From the NCBI GenBank assembly GCA_965661265.1, contig CBFIDE010000018.1:1-38219 (forward strand): DNA of 38,219 nt, read 5' to 3'. Source of the DNA: CBFIDE01 sp965661265 (GTDB taxonomy: Bacteria > Bacteroidota > Bacteroidia > Flavobacteriales > Schleiferiaceae). Made by a program: the position numbers and the translations under genes. How positions within the stretch are numbered: position 1 is the stretch's first letter; each line of letters begins with the position of its first letter. The notes below the pieces were generated by a model. It worked only from the letters and a program-made list of their open reading frames with translations, ran no database searches and had not been told where the DNA came from. Below are positions 1-8,657 of this stretch, one piece after another.

Positions 1-791
1 CCTTGATTCATCATTTTTTTACGAATGCTGAAAATTGATTTTGATCTTTCTTTGATTACAAAATCAAAATTTTCTTTTTTAAGCGCGTCTCTAAGTTTAG
101 AGCTGAATTTTTTTAGATATCGCAATTGAGTCGCTTCATCAGATTTCAACTTCAATTTTATATCACGATATACTTCAGGTTCAGTATACTTTAGGCTTAA
201 GTCCTCTAACTCAGTTTTTATATTGTATAAACCAATTCTATGGGCTAGGGGAGCGTATAAATATAAAGTTTCAGAAGCAATTTTAAGCTGTTTATGAGGA
301 GGCATGGAATCCATAGTTCTCATATTGTGCAACCTATCTGCAAGCTTGATCAGAATTACTCTAATATCATCAGAGATAGTGAGAAGCATCTTTCTGAAAT
401 TCTCTGCTTGTAAAGAAATCTCATGATCAAATACACCAGAAATTTTTGTCAGACCATCAATTATTCTAGCAATCTCTTCATTAAATAAGCGGTCTATATC
501 TTCAAGCGTATAGTCACTATCTTCAACAACATCATGAATTAATGCAGCGGCAATAGAGGTAGCTCCAAGGCCGATTTCTTTAGCTACAATCTTTGCAACA
601 TCAATAGGATGATAGATGTATGGCTCTCCAGATTTTCTTCGGACATCCGAATGCGCATCTTTGGCAAGATTAAATGCCTTGCGAATCATTTTCTTATCCT
701 CATCATCGATTTGATGAGACATAGATCGCATTAAGGATTTATATCTATTATTAATGTCCTTGGACTCTTGTTCCAGTTGAGCTTCAGTCAT
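1..791 (-). CDS. rel: Bifunctional (p)ppGpp synthetase/hydrolase, Rel/SpoT family (partial, N-terminal part)
   Basis: The reading frame starts at the ATG ending at 791 and runs off the left edge, so about 263 residues are visible. The N-terminal HD hydrolase domain is clear: an YIYHPIDVA segment with H61, the HDVVED motif (H86/D87, E90/D91), and further on KLADRLHNMRT. These are the metal-binding and (p)ppGpp-hydrolysis residues of the family and they look intact. The last visible stretch (KERSKSIFSIRKKM) is the beginning of the synthetase domain. In this family the enzyme makes and degrades the stringent-response alarmone in the cytoplasm. The synthetase core, TGS and ACT domains would lie outside the window. 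No clean TAnnTTTG promoter is visible upstream. Bacteroidetes usually carry one such long Rel protein, so the symbol rel is used loosely. Confidence 0.93.
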   Translation of the reverse strand, partial: MTEAQLEQESKDINNRYKSLMRSMSHQIDDEDKKMIRKAFNLAKDAHSDVRRKSGEPYIYHPIDVAKIVAKEIGLGATSIAAALIHDVVEDSDYTLEDIDRLFNEEIARIIDGLTKISGVFDHEISLQAENFRKMLLTISDDIRVILIKLADRLHNMRTMDSMPPHKQLKIASETLYLYAPLAHRIGLYNIKTELEDLSLKYTEPEVYRDIKLKLKSDEATQLRYLKKFSSKLRDALKKENFDFVIKERSKSIFSIRKKMMNQ

Positions 792-856
792 AAAAAAATC
801 GGAGTTTCAATTTCCTAATTTAGAATTTTTCCCTGTCTAATCAGAATTAATGGGGA

Positions 857-893
857 ATTAAACATGCCTAGCTTTCACTAGGCATGTTTTAAT
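857..893 (-). terminator. Hairpin downstream of fahA
   Basis: A 12-bp stem (860-871 pairs with 878-889) encloses a 6-nt loop. It lies just past the fahA stop and before the rel leader. On the minus strand it is followed by a short mixed T/A tail rather than a pure T run, so it is a moderate intrinsic terminator candidate. Confidence 0.6.
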
Positions 894-928
894 TTTCAGC
901 AATTATGAATTCTTTCAAAGAATAGAGA

Positions 929-2203
929 TTAGACTTTAGCAGGTAGAACTTTTGAGCTTACTTCACCAAATCCAATTCTAGTTACGCCATTAAAGCAATG
1001 GCCAGTCATAATTACAGTGTCATGGTCATTAATAAACTTTCTTTCTTCACCATCTTCTAGCTTCACAGTTTTAGCTCCTCTCCAGCTCAATTCTAGCATA
1101 GATCCAAAGCTATCCTCTGTTGGCCCACTTATGGTCCCAGAACCCATCAAGTCTCCTGAATTAATATTACAGCCATTAATTGTATGATGCGCTAATTGTT
1201 GTGGCATTGTCCAATAAAGGTGCTTAAAATTAGAATGACTTACTCTAGAAGCTTTTCCTCCTTCAGGCTGAATATAAACGCTTAAGTCGATATCATAGGT
1301 AGTAGAATTATCCACATTTAGATAATCTAATGGTTTTGGATCTTGTTTAGGACTTGCAACTCTATAGGGTTCCAAGGCGTCTAGTGTTACAACCCAAGCA
1401 GAAATGCTCGAAGCAAAGTTCTTACCTAAAAATGGTCCTAGTGGAACGTATTCCCAGGCTTGAATATCTCTTGCACTCCAATCGTTAAATAATACCATTC
1501 CAAATATGTATTCTTCAGCTTCTTCAACTTTGATTGAATTACCTAAAGGCTTACCATCAGTGGTGATGAACGCCATTTCTAATTCAAAGTCTAGAAGCTT
1601 GCTTGGGCCAAAAACAGGAACTTCTGCATCTTGAGGCTTTGATTGGCCCATAGGTCTGTGAATTGGCTGACCAGACACAATTATACTTGAACTTCTTCCG
1701 TGGTATCCGACTGGTAAATGCAGCCAATTTGGCATCAAGGCATTTTCTTTTCCTCTAAACATAGTGCCCACATTTTCTGCATGTTCTCTACTGCTGTAAA
1801 AGTCGGTATAGTCTTGAGTAAATACTGGTAGAAGCATTTGAACATCATCAATATGAAAAAGAGCTCTTTTTCTATGATCTTCATTATCCCTTAAAATAGG
1901 GTTGTTTTCATCAAAAAGCTCAGCAATTCTGTTTCTTACCAATCTACAGATTGGTCTTCCAAGACTCATAAAGTCATTTAAAGTATCCTGTAGAAATGTT
2001 TCTTCAGGAATGTCAATTCCTTTAAAATATCCTAATTGATATAATACGGCCAAATCAATAGCTGTATCTCCAATTCTACTACCAATATTGGTGACATCAT
2101 TCTCTGGAATAAAGATTCCAAATGGGATATTTTGTATTGGAAAATCTGAATTCTTCGAAACTTCTATCCAAGACTTTCTATTTGGGTCGTTAGCTGTTAG
2201 CAT
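929..2203 (-). CDS. fahA: Fumarylacetoacetase
   Basis: This 424-residue protein catalyses the last step of tyrosine/homogentisate degradation, hydrolysing fumarylacetoacetate to fumarate and acetoacetate. It has the two-domain architecture of the family: an N-terminal SH3-like part and a C-terminal catalytic barrel. Visible family segments are LPVGYHGRSSSI, the DFELEMAF metal-binding segment, FNDWSARDIQAWEYVPLGPF, and GSGTISGP near the end. The frame is open upstream to 2260, but the start MLTANDPNR at 2203 is preferred because the extension would overlap the divergent glyA start and has no family similarity. The glyA gene begins 55 bp away on the other strand, so both promoters must lie in that short interval. 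No other tyrosine-degradation gene is in the window. Confidence 0.95.
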   Translation of the reverse strand: MLTANDPNRKSWIEVSKNSDFPIQNIPFGIFIPENDVTNIGSRIGDTAIDLAVLYQLGYFKGIDIPEETFLQDTLNDFMSLGRPICRLVRNRIAELFDENNPILRDNEDHRKRALFHIDDVQMLLPVFTQDYTDFYSSREHAENVGTMFRGKENALMPNWLHLPVGYHGRSSSIIVSGQPIHRPMGQSKPQDAEVPVFGPSKLLDFELEMAFITTDGKPLGNSIKVEEAEEYIFGMVLFNDWSARDIQAWEYVPLGPFLGKNFASSISAWVVTLDALEPYRVASPKQDPKPLDYLNVDNSTTYDIDLSVYIQPEGGKASRVSHSNFKHLYWTMPQQLAHHTINGCNINSGDLMGSGTISGPTEDSFGSMLELSWRGAKTVKLEDGEERKFINDHDTVIMTGHCFNGVTRIGFGEVSSKVLPAKV

Positions 2204-2209
2204 TTTGCT

Positions 2210-2217
2210 TAATTTTG
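2210..2217 (+). promoter_or_regulatory. Candidate -7 box for glyA
   Basis: TAATTTTG matches the Bacteroidetes -7 consensus TAnnTTTG and would give a leader of roughly 35 nt before the glyA ATG at 2259. The nearest upstream TTG (2182-2184) is 25 bp away, longer than the usual 17-23, so this is only suggestive. Confidence 0.4.
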
Positions 2218-2258
2218 ACCCAATATTAAAAAATAAGCCACCCATTAAAGAAAAATTC

Positions 2259-3530
2259 ATGAAGAAAGATTCACAAATTTTTGATCTAATAGAAGAAGAA
2301 AGAAATAGACAGACTGATGGTATTGAGTTAATCGCCTCTGAAAATTTTGTAAGTCAGCAGGTTATGGATGCCATGGGTTCTGTTTTAACGAATAAATATG
2401 CAGAAGGATTTCCTGGAAAAAGATATTATGGTGGCTGCGAAGTTGTTGATGAAGTAGAGACTCTTGCCATTGATAGAGCAAAAGCTCTTTTTGGAGCAGA
2501 ATATGCAAATGTTCAACCGCATTCTGGATCTCAAGCTAATGCTGCGGTATTTTTAGCTTGTTTGAATGCAGGTGATAAAATAATGGGATTTGATCTTTCA
2601 CATGGTGGTCATCTTACTCATGGAAGCCCAGTAAATTTCTCAGGTAAACTTTATAAAACTTCATTTTACGGCGTTGAAGAGAGCACTGGAATGATCGATT
2701 ATGATATTCTAGAGAAAAGGGCAATAGAAGAAAAACCCAAGCTTTTGATTTGTGGGGCCTCTGCTTATTCTAGAGATTTAGATTTTAAGAGGTTTAGAGC
2801 CATAGCTGATAAAGTAGGAGCATTGCTTCTTGCAGATATCTCGCATCCTGCAGGATTAATAGCTAAGGGAATCTTAAATGATCCTGTTCCTCATTGTCAT
2901 ATAATCACAACAACCACTCATAAAACACTTAGAGGTCCTAGGGGTGGAATGATTCTTATGGGTAAGGACTTTGAGAATCCTTTTGGACTTAAAACTCCTA
3001 AAGGTGAGCCTAGAATGATGAGTGCACTCCTAAATTCAGCAGTATTCCCTGGCACACAAGGTGGTCCACTAGAGCACGTAATCGCTGCTAAAGCAGTTGC
3101 ATTTGGAGAGGCTCTGAGTGATGAGTTCTTTGAATACATAATGCAAGTGCAAAAGAATGCTAAAGCTCTAGCCGAAGCACTGGTTAAAAGAGGATACCAC
3201 TTAATTAGTGGTGGAACAGACAATCACTGTATGCTTATTGATTTAAGAAATAAGAATATTACCGGAAAACTTGCTGAGAATAGCTTGGTAAAAGCAGATA
3301 TTACCGTGAATAAGAATATGGTTCCATTTGATGATAAGTCACCATTTGTTACCAGTGGAATCAGAATAGGAACTCCAGCTATAACTACTCGCGGCTTGGC
3401 AGAAAGTCAAATGGAGCAAATTGCTGATTTAATCGATAGGGTAATTATGAATCCTGAAGATGAGAATAATTTAGCTGCCGTTAAATCCGATGTTAATGAA
3501 CTGATGCATTCTTATCCTTTATTTAAATAG
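2259..3530 (+). CDS. glyA: Serine hydroxymethyltransferase
   Basis: This 423-residue PLP enzyme interconverts serine and glycine and charges tetrahydrofolate with a one-carbon unit in the cytoplasm. The N-terminus reads IELIASENFVS, a hallmark of the family. Other visible signatures are the active-site segment TTTHKTLRGPRGG containing the PLP lysine, the DISHPAGLIA segment with the PLP-contacting Asp, and the GGTDNHCMLIDLR and TSGIRIGTPAITTRG segments. The frame is open further upstream to 2088, but that extension lies antisense to fahA and has no family similarity, so the ATG at 2259 is chosen. It ends with TAG, and no obvious terminator follows before crtZ 78 bp on. Confidence 0.97.
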   Translation: MKKDSQIFDLIEEERNRQTDGIELIASENFVSQQVMDAMGSVLTNKYAEGFPGKRYYGGCEVVDEVETLAIDRAKALFGAEYANVQPHSGSQANAAVFLACLNAGDKIMGFDLSHGGHLTHGSPVNFSGKLYKTSFYGVEESTGMIDYDILEKRAIEEKPKLLICGASAYSRDLDFKRFRAIADKVGALLLADISHPAGLIAKGILNDPVPHCHIITTTTHKTLRGPRGGMILMGKDFENPFGLKTPKGEPRMMSALLNSAVFPGTQGGPLEHVIAAKAVAFGEALSDEFFEYIMQVQKNAKALAEALVKRGYHLISGGTDNHCMLIDLRNKNITGKLAENSLVKADITVNKNMVPFDDKSPFVTSGIRIGTPAITTRGLAESQMEQIADLIDRVIMNPEDENNLAAVKSDVNELMHSYPLFK

Positions 3531-3608
3531 ACTTATAGATTGTGAACTATTTTAATTTAACCCGGTTCTAAACATCTATACTGTAAATAATTTTTACAAG
3601 CTTAATTT

Positions 3609-4085
3609 ATGAGTTGGTATTGGTACCTAATTATTATCGTTTTAAGCTTTGCTGCAATGGAATTCATTGCGTGGGCGACGCACAAATTCTTAATGCATGG
3701 TTTACTCTGGAATTTACATGAAGATCATCATGTGAAAACCCCTGGTTTTTTTGAAAAGAATGATGCTTTCTTTTTGATATTTGCTATTCCTAGTTGGTTG
3801 TTTATAATGTTAGGATCTATGTACGGGCATCCTGTTTTTGTAGCAATAGGTTACGGAATTGCCTTCTATGGAATCGCATATTTTTTGGTGCATGAGGTAT
3901 TTATTCACCAAAGGTTTAAATGGCTTAAAAACTCTAAAAACCTATATTTAAGTGCTTTAAGGAGAGCGCATAAAATGCATCACAAACACTTAGGGAAGCA
4001 TGAAGGTGAGAGTTTTGGTATGTTGATTATACACCCTAGATATCTTAGTCAAGAGATAAAATCGCGAAAAGCAAAACAGAAATAA
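3609..4085 (+). CDS. crtZ: Beta-carotene hydroxylase (CrtZ type)
   Basis: This 158-residue integral membrane di-iron hydroxylase adds the 3 and 3' hydroxyls to beta-carotene to give zeaxanthin. The histidine motifs of the fatty acid hydroxylase/CrtZ family are all present in order: HKFLMH, HEDHH, HEVFIHQRF and HKMHHKH. Hydrophobic membrane segments occupy the N-terminus and residues of about 50-90. The stop codon overlaps the next ATG by one base (TAATG), indicating a translationally coupled pair with the lycopene cyclase. Its substrate would come from the phytoene synthase/desaturase genes, which are not in this window. Confidence 0.93.
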   Translation: MSWYWYLIIIVLSFAAMEFIAWATHKFLMHGLLWNLHEDHHVKTPGFFEKNDAFFLIFAIPSWLFIMLGSMYGHPVFVAIGYGIAFYGIAYFLVHEVFIHQRFKWLKNSKNLYLSALRRAHKMHHKHLGKHEGESFGMLIIHPRYLSQEIKSRKAKQK

Positions 4086-4816
4086 TGGAAATTATTAATG
4101 ATTCTTATCTATACTTATTAATACTATTTGGCTCAATCTTAATCCCTTTTATTAAAAGCTTTGACCCAAGGGTATCCTATATAAAAAGTTTTGGGCCATT
4201 ATTTTTAGGGATAGGAATTATTGGGGCCATTTTTATTATTTGGGATATGGTTTTTACCCATCTAGGTTTTTGGGGTTTTAATCCTAGATATCTCTCCGGT
4301 ATTTATATTGGAAACCTTCCTATTGAAGAAGTTCTGTTCTTTGTAATCATTCCTTTTTGCAGCATATTTACTTACAGAGTATTGAATTTTTATATCCCTA
4401 AAGATATTCTAGCTCCATACAGCATGCATATTAGTAACTACTTCATAGGATTTAGTGCAGCTATTGCCATAGTATTCTATGATAGATGGTATACAGTTTT
4501 GACCTTTGGACTTTTATGCCTGCTGATCATTTGGCAATCAAAAATTAGAAGAAGCCCCTGGTTAGGAAGATTCTACCTTGCCTACCTTGTCATATTTATT
4601 CCATTCTTTATGGTAAATGGATTATTGACTGGATCACTCATAGAAGGTGAAATTGTATGGTATAACCCAGATGAAATGATGGATATACGGATAGGTACAA
4701 TACCCCTAGAAGATTTTTTCTACGGAATGAGTTTAATCCTTGGTATCATCAGCATCTATGAGTATCTAGGAGCTAAATGGAATCTTGGCTATTCTTACGA
4801 TAGAACAACAGAGTAG
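4085..4816 (+). CDS. Lycopene cyclase, heterodimer-type domains fused (CrtYcd-like)
   Basis: This 243-residue, very hydrophobic protein cyclises lycopene to beta-carotene. It resembles the fused form of the small CrtYc/CrtYd lycopene cyclase subunits: two similar membrane halves, each with a conserved acidic turn, PIEEVLFF in the first (about residue 80) and PLEDFFYGM in the second (about residue 205). This is the membrane-bound cyclase type common in Bacteroidetes and Actinobacteria rather than the flavoprotein CrtY. It directly follows crtZ with a one-base overlap. Its 3' end runs 22 bp into the 3' end of the convergent phosphoribosyltransferase gene. Confidence 0.88.
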   Translation: MEIINDSYLYLLILFGSILIPFIKSFDPRVSYIKSFGPLFLGIGIIGAIFIIWDMVFTHLGFWGFNPRYLSGIYIGNLPIEEVLFFVIIPFCSIFTYRVLNFYIPKDILAPYSMHISNYFIGFSAAIAIVFYDRWYTVLTFGLLCLLIIWQSKIRRSPWLGRFYLAYLVIFIPFFMVNGLLTGSLIEGEIVWYNPDEMMDIRIGTIPLEDFFYGMSLILGIISIYEYLGAKWNLGYSYDRTTE

Positions 4817-5289
4817 GGAGCTTTGTCAAGAATTACTTCTACATGTTCCATACTACTAGTACTTAAAGAAAGTCCTTTAAAATCTGCTTTTACAGGAAAT
4901 TTTTTGTGATTTCTATCTACTAAGACTACTGTCGATATTTGGCCAAGAGCAAAGTCTAAAAAGTAGTTAACCCCATAAATAAGAGTTGATCCTGAGTTTA
5001 AAACATCGTCTACTAAAACAACTGAGGCATCGTTTAAATCAATGTTCTCTTTATCTAATTTAGCCTTTGTCTCTCTAGGATTCTTTTTGTCAATTTTCAA
5101 CTTTAGAAGCTCCACATTGAGATCCGAAATTTCATTTACTTTATCAGCAATTTTCTGAGCCAATAGATAGCCTTGATCTGCTATTCCAGCAATATAAAGT
5201 CTTTTAGAATCCTGATTATTCTCAAAGATTTGCCAAGCGATACGCTGAATTCTATCAACAACCTGCTTATGATTCAATACTTCTGTCAT
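4795..5289 (-). CDS. Phosphoribosyltransferase family protein (PyrR-like)
   Basis: This 164-residue protein has the type I PRTase fold. The diagnostic PRPP-binding loop VVLVDDVLNSGSTL (about residues 87-100) is present, with an upstream hydrophobic strand (LYIAGIADQGYLLAQ) typical of PyrR and related PRTases. The exact substrate cannot be read from the sequence. Bacteroidetes proteins of this type are usually annotated only as phosphoribosyltransferase. It starts 8 bp after the methyltransferase gene upstream on the same strand, so it is probably the last gene of the rlmD operon. Its last 22 bp overlap the convergent lycopene cyclase gene, an economical arrangement that leaves no room for a dedicated terminator. 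Confidence 0.85.
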   Translation of the reverse strand: MTEVLNHKQVVDRIQRIAWQIFENNQDSKRLYIAGIADQGYLLAQKIADKVNEISDLNVELLKLKIDKKNPRETKAKLDKENIDLNDASVVLVDDVLNSGSTLIYGVNYFLDFALGQISTVVLVDRNHKKFPVKADFKGLSLSTSSMEHVEVILDKAPYSVVLS

Positions 5290-5297
5290 AATTTATC

Positions 5298-5879
5298 TTA
5301 GCGTTTAAGTAATTCAATAAACAACTCATTATTCATTCTAGGTTTAATGCTGTTATAGCAAGCCTCTAATTTATGAATCTTAAAACTGCCTTCAAATAGT
5401 TTTTGATATTCTGTAATACTTCCGCCAAATGGAGGCCCAATTTCAGTTAATTCAAAGTTAAAGAGTAATCCAAACAACCTTGATCCATTCGCCATTAAGT
5501 TATCCATTTTCTGAACATACTTTGGTCTCAATACCGGGTCAATTGCACAGAAAAAAGTTTGCTCTATGATTAAGTCATAGCTACCCTTATGCGCAAAGAA
5601 GTCTTCATTAACTAGCCTCACTCTAGCATCACCTTTATAAAGATCGCGCAATTCTTTTAATGGCCTTTCGGCGATATCAAGCACCGTTATATTGGTAAAT
5701 CCATTTTTTAACAAAAACTTCACTTCATGAGCATTTCCAGCGCCAGGAATAAGGATTCTTTGGTTCTTTATTGTAAGCTTTTGGAGATATGCCGAGAGCG
5801 GAATAGAGGCATAACCGATATCCCATCCTGTTTGATGCTGCTCGTAGCGTTCTTCCCAGAATTCTTTTGATAATTTCAT
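5298..5879 (-). CDS. SAM-dependent methyltransferase, thiopurine-methyltransferase-like
   Basis: This 193-residue class I methyltransferase resembles the TPMT family. The N-terminal FWEERYEQHQTGWDIG segment is the TPMT-type substrate/cofactor region, and RILIPGAGNAHEVKFLL (residues about 41-57) is the SAM-binding glycine loop (motif I). VLDIAE supplies the acidic ribose-binding residue, and the FFCAIDP segment is also typical. The acceptor is unknown; bacterial members can act on thiols, selenium or tellurium compounds. The ATG overlaps the rlmD stop by one base, so the two are translationally coupled. Confidence 0.87.
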   Translation of the reverse strand: MKLSKEFWEERYEQHQTGWDIGYASIPLSAYLQKLTIKNQRILIPGAGNAHEVKFLLKNGFTNITVLDIAERPLKELRDLYKGDARVRLVNEDFFAHKGSYDLIIEQTFFCAIDPVLRPKYVQKMDNLMANGSRLFGLLFNFELTEIGPPFGGSITEYQKLFEGSFKIHKLEACYNSIKPRMNNELFIELLKR

Positions 5880-7321
5880 TATAATTTTTCAAATAATGCG
5901 ATAGCCTCAATATGCGAGGTGTGTGGAAACTGATCTACTAAACTAAGCTTCTTGAACTCATATCCAGCAGCTTCCAATATTTCTACATCTCTGGCCTGTG
6001 TAGAGGGATTACAGCTAATGTAAACCATTCTCTTTGCGTTGAGTCTTATCAGTTTTCTTAAGGTCTTAGGAGCGATTCCCGCTCTAGGCGGATCCATTAC
6101 CATTGTTCCTATTTTATTGGTGTATTCTGGTTTGTCTAACAAGAATTTACCTACATCATTACAATAGAATTCTAATCCTTTTATACCATTAGCTTCGGCG
6201 TTGAGCTTTGCATCTTTAACCGCTTCACTAACTATTTCTACGCCAATAATCTTTTTGTCCTTAGCCCTTTGGGATAACAATTGCGTGATGGTTCCTGTTC
6301 CTGAGAACAAATCCAGCACTACATCTTGCTCTCCTAAATCTGACTCAAAAACATAATCTAAAGCTTTATTATAAAGTCTCTCTGCACTCTTAGGATTTGT
6401 CTGAAAGAAACTCTCAAGGCTGATTTTAAATTTCAGATTATTTATTTCTTCTTCAATAAAGTCTTGACCAAAAAGCACCTTTTGTACACCATCGGTAGTT
6501 TTTGGACGATCACCAATATCATCATTAATTGTGTGAACGAGGCCAGCCAACCGTTCTCCTAGGATTTCTTTAATTAAATTAATGAAGGCATTGCTATCAA
6601 AGCGGTCTAGTTCTGACGAATTACTGCTAAAGTTTACCAGAATTTTATCGTGAAGTACAGATTTACGCACTGTTAAGAACCTACAAAAGCCAGTGTGTTT
6701 TTTAGCATGCCATGCCGTATGACCAGCATCTTTAAAGAATTGACTTATAGTACTTAGTGCGTCTTCTAAGGTTTTGTCAAAGAGTCCACTATCTGAAGTC
6801 AAGGGCTCTACAGCTAGCCATTGTCCTCGCTTTTTGAATCCAAGGGCAAAACCATCTTCAAAGCTATCTTCAATAGGATTATAAATTACTGAAGAAAATG
6901 AATACTCCATTTTATTTCTATAATGCAATTCAGTTGGAGACTCCAGGTACTCATCAAAAATATCTTCAATATTCTCTTTTTTACCGATTCTACGATAAAG
7001 CTCCAGAGCAGATTGTCTTTTATATTCTGCTTGATTATGTATCGGGAGATTCATATACGGAGCTCCGGGGATTGAATGAAATCCTCTATCAACTTCAAGA
7101 GGGCTTTTTTCTATCACTTTAAGTAGCTTAGCTTCAGCATAATTATTCTTTGATTTAATTATCTGAACTTCAACAATTTGCCCTTTAATAACATTAGGAA
7201 CAAAAACGATATAATGGCGATCTCCGGAAGGAACTTTAGAAATTCCTTTACCTTCAAAGGCAAGTTCATGAATTTCTAATTTAACTTTCTGATATTTGCT
7301 GAAAGGTCTTGCTGTTGTCAT
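5879..7321 (-). CDS. rlmD: RlmD/RumA-family 23S rRNA (uracil-C5) methyltransferase
   Basis: This 480-residue protein has the RumA layout: an N-terminal TRAM domain (about 1-60), a central insert, and a C-terminal Rossmann methyltransferase with VLDLFSGTGTIT, MVMDPPRAG and the catalytic-cysteine segment VYISCNPST. LESFFQTNP is the usual entry to the catalytic domain. The ATG at 7321 is chosen over a GTG at 7339 because the TRAM domain starts there and a perfect TAnnTTTG box lies between them. The four-cysteine iron-sulfur site of E. coli RlmD is missing: the equivalent region after the TRAM domain reads GFHSIPGAPYMNLP with no cysteine. The family member could therefore be another uracil-C5 methyltransferase (RlmC/TrmA-like specificity). 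It is the first gene of a three-gene minus-strand operon. Confidence 0.88.
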   Translation of the reverse strand: MTTARPFSKYQKVKLEIHELAFEGKGISKVPSGDRHYIVFVPNVIKGQIVEVQIIKSKNNYAEAKLLKVIEKSPLEVDRGFHSIPGAPYMNLPIHNQAEYKRQSALELYRRIGKKENIEDIFDEYLESPTELHYRNKMEYSFSSVIYNPIEDSFEDGFALGFKKRGQWLAVEPLTSDSGLFDKTLEDALSTISQFFKDAGHTAWHAKKHTGFCRFLTVRKSVLHDKILVNFSSNSSELDRFDSNAFINLIKEILGERLAGLVHTINDDIGDRPKTTDGVQKVLFGQDFIEEEINNLKFKISLESFFQTNPKSAERLYNKALDYVFESDLGEQDVVLDLFSGTGTITQLLSQRAKDKKIIGVEIVSEAVKDAKLNAEANGIKGLEFYCNDVGKFLLDKPEYTNKIGTMVMDPPRAGIAPKTLRKLIRLNAKRMVYISCNPSTQARDVEILEAAGYEFKKLSLVDQFPHTSHIEAIALFEKL

Positions 7322-7325
7322 AGGA

Positions 7326-7333
7326 CAAAAGTA
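7326..7333 (-). promoter_or_regulatory. -7 box of rlmD
   Basis: On the minus strand this reads TACTTTTG, a perfect match to TAnnTTTG. It ends only 4 bp before the ATG at 7321, which would make the transcript leaderless or nearly so. No TTG lies 17-23 bp upstream. Confidence 0.5.
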
Positions 7334-7373
7334 TTGCACCTTTAAGTATAATTGTAACTTTTAAAGATTTTTT

Positions 7374-8657
7374 ATGACTCTAGTAAGTGGAACAGTGAAG
7401 GCTGAAGATTTTATAGCATTAGAAGAGAAGTATGGAGCACATAATTACCATCCATTACCTGTTGTTTTAGAAAGAGGTGAAGGTATACACGTTTGGGATG
7501 TTGAAGGCAAAAAATATTTTGATTTCTTAAGTGCTTATTCAGCAGTTAATCAAGGTCATTGTCATCCAAGAATTATAGGTGCACTAAAGGATCAAGCAGA
7601 AAAGTTAACACTTACAAGTCGTGCTTTTTATAGCTCAAATTTGGGGGTGTACGAGAAGTATATGAGTGATTATTTTGGCTTTGAAAAGATTCTTCCAATG
7701 AACACTGGTGCTGAAGCCGTGGAAACTGCTATTAAAATAGCAAGGAAATGGGCTTATGAGAAGAAAGGAATCGCTGAAAACGCTGCACAAATAATTGTAG
7801 CTGAGAATAATTTCCACGGTAGAACAACTACTATTATCTCATTCTCAAATGATGAAGACGCAAGAAAGAACTTTGGTCCATATACTGAAGGTTTTATAAA
7901 AGTAGAATATGATAATTTAAGTCAACTAGAGGCAGCATTGCAGCAAGATAATATTGCAGCTTTTCTAGTTGAACCTATCCAAGGAGAAGCTGGAGTTTAT
8001 GTTCCTTCAGATGATTTTGTATCAAAGGCAGCGGCATTATGTAAGAAATACGGTGCTTTATTTATTGCGGATGAAATTCAAACTGGAATTGCACGCACAG
8101 GAGCTTTATTAGCAGTTTGTGGAAATTGTAGTTGTGAAGGACATTGTGAAAAGGCTAGTAGTTATACTCAAGCTGATATGGTTATTTTAGGAAAGGCTAT
8201 CAGTGGTGGAGTTTATCCTGTTTCTGCAGTATTGGCAAATAGTGATATAATGGATGTCATCAGACCAGGACAGCACGGTTCAACGTTTGGAGGAAATCCA
8301 ATGGCATCCGTTGTTGCTATGGAGGCTTTAGAAGTTATTAGAGATGAGAAATTAGCGCAAAATGCTAGATCTTTAGGAAAGATTTTCAGAAGTGAGATAA
8401 ATAAACTAGTAGAGCAGTTTGACATTTTATCATCAGTAAGAGGTAGAGGACTACTAAATGCTATTCTTATTAATGATACTGAAGAAAGCTCTACCGCTTG
8501 GGACATTTGCGTTGCTTTAAAGAATAATGGACTTTTAGCAAAGCCTACTCATGGTAACATTATAAGATTTGCACCACCATTGGTTATTACTGAATTTCAA
8601 ATGATGGAATGTATTTCTATTATTAAGAAAACTATTCAGGACTTTTCTAGTAAATGA
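7374..8657 (+). CDS. rocD: Ornithine--oxo-acid aminotransferase
   Basis: This 427-residue PLP aminotransferase (class III) converts ornithine plus 2-oxoglutarate to glutamate semialdehyde in arginine/ornithine catabolism. Features seen are SAYSAVNQGHCHP near the N-terminus, NTGAEAVETAIK (cofactor phosphate binding), IVAENNFHGRT, ADEIQTGIARTG with the PLP Asp, and the Schiff-base lysine in VILGKAISGG. Between ARTG and the lysine sits a cysteine-rich insert with C249, C252, C254 and C258, also seen in Bacteroidetes orthologues from memory. The stop overlaps the prmC start (ATGA), so the two genes are coupled. It is divergent from rlmD across 52 bp. Confidence 0.94.
   Translation: MTLVSGTVKAEDFIALEEKYGAHNYHPLPVVLERGEGIHVWDVEGKKYFDFLSAYSAVNQGHCHPRIIGALKDQAEKLTLTSRAFYSSNLGVYEKYMSDYFGFEKILPMNTGAEAVETAIKIARKWAYEKKGIAENAAQIIVAENNFHGRTTTIISFSNDEDARKNFGPYTEGFIKVEYDNLSQLEAALQQDNIAAFLVEPIQGEAGVYVPSDDFVSKAAALCKKYGALFIADEIQTGIARTGALLAVCGNCSCEGHCEKASSYTQADMVILGKAISGGVYPVSAVLANSDIMDVIRPGQHGSTFGGNPMASVVAMEALEVIRDEKLAQNARSLGKIFRSEINKLVEQFDILSSVRGRGLLNAILINDTEESSTAWDICVALKNNGLLAKPTHGNIIRFAPPLVITEFQMMECISIIKKTIQDFSSK

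Noticed and set aside
2918..3223. Open frame on the minus strand inside glyA.
   Set aside because: It is antisense to a well-conserved gene and its composition reflects the glyA codons; it has no recognisable domain.
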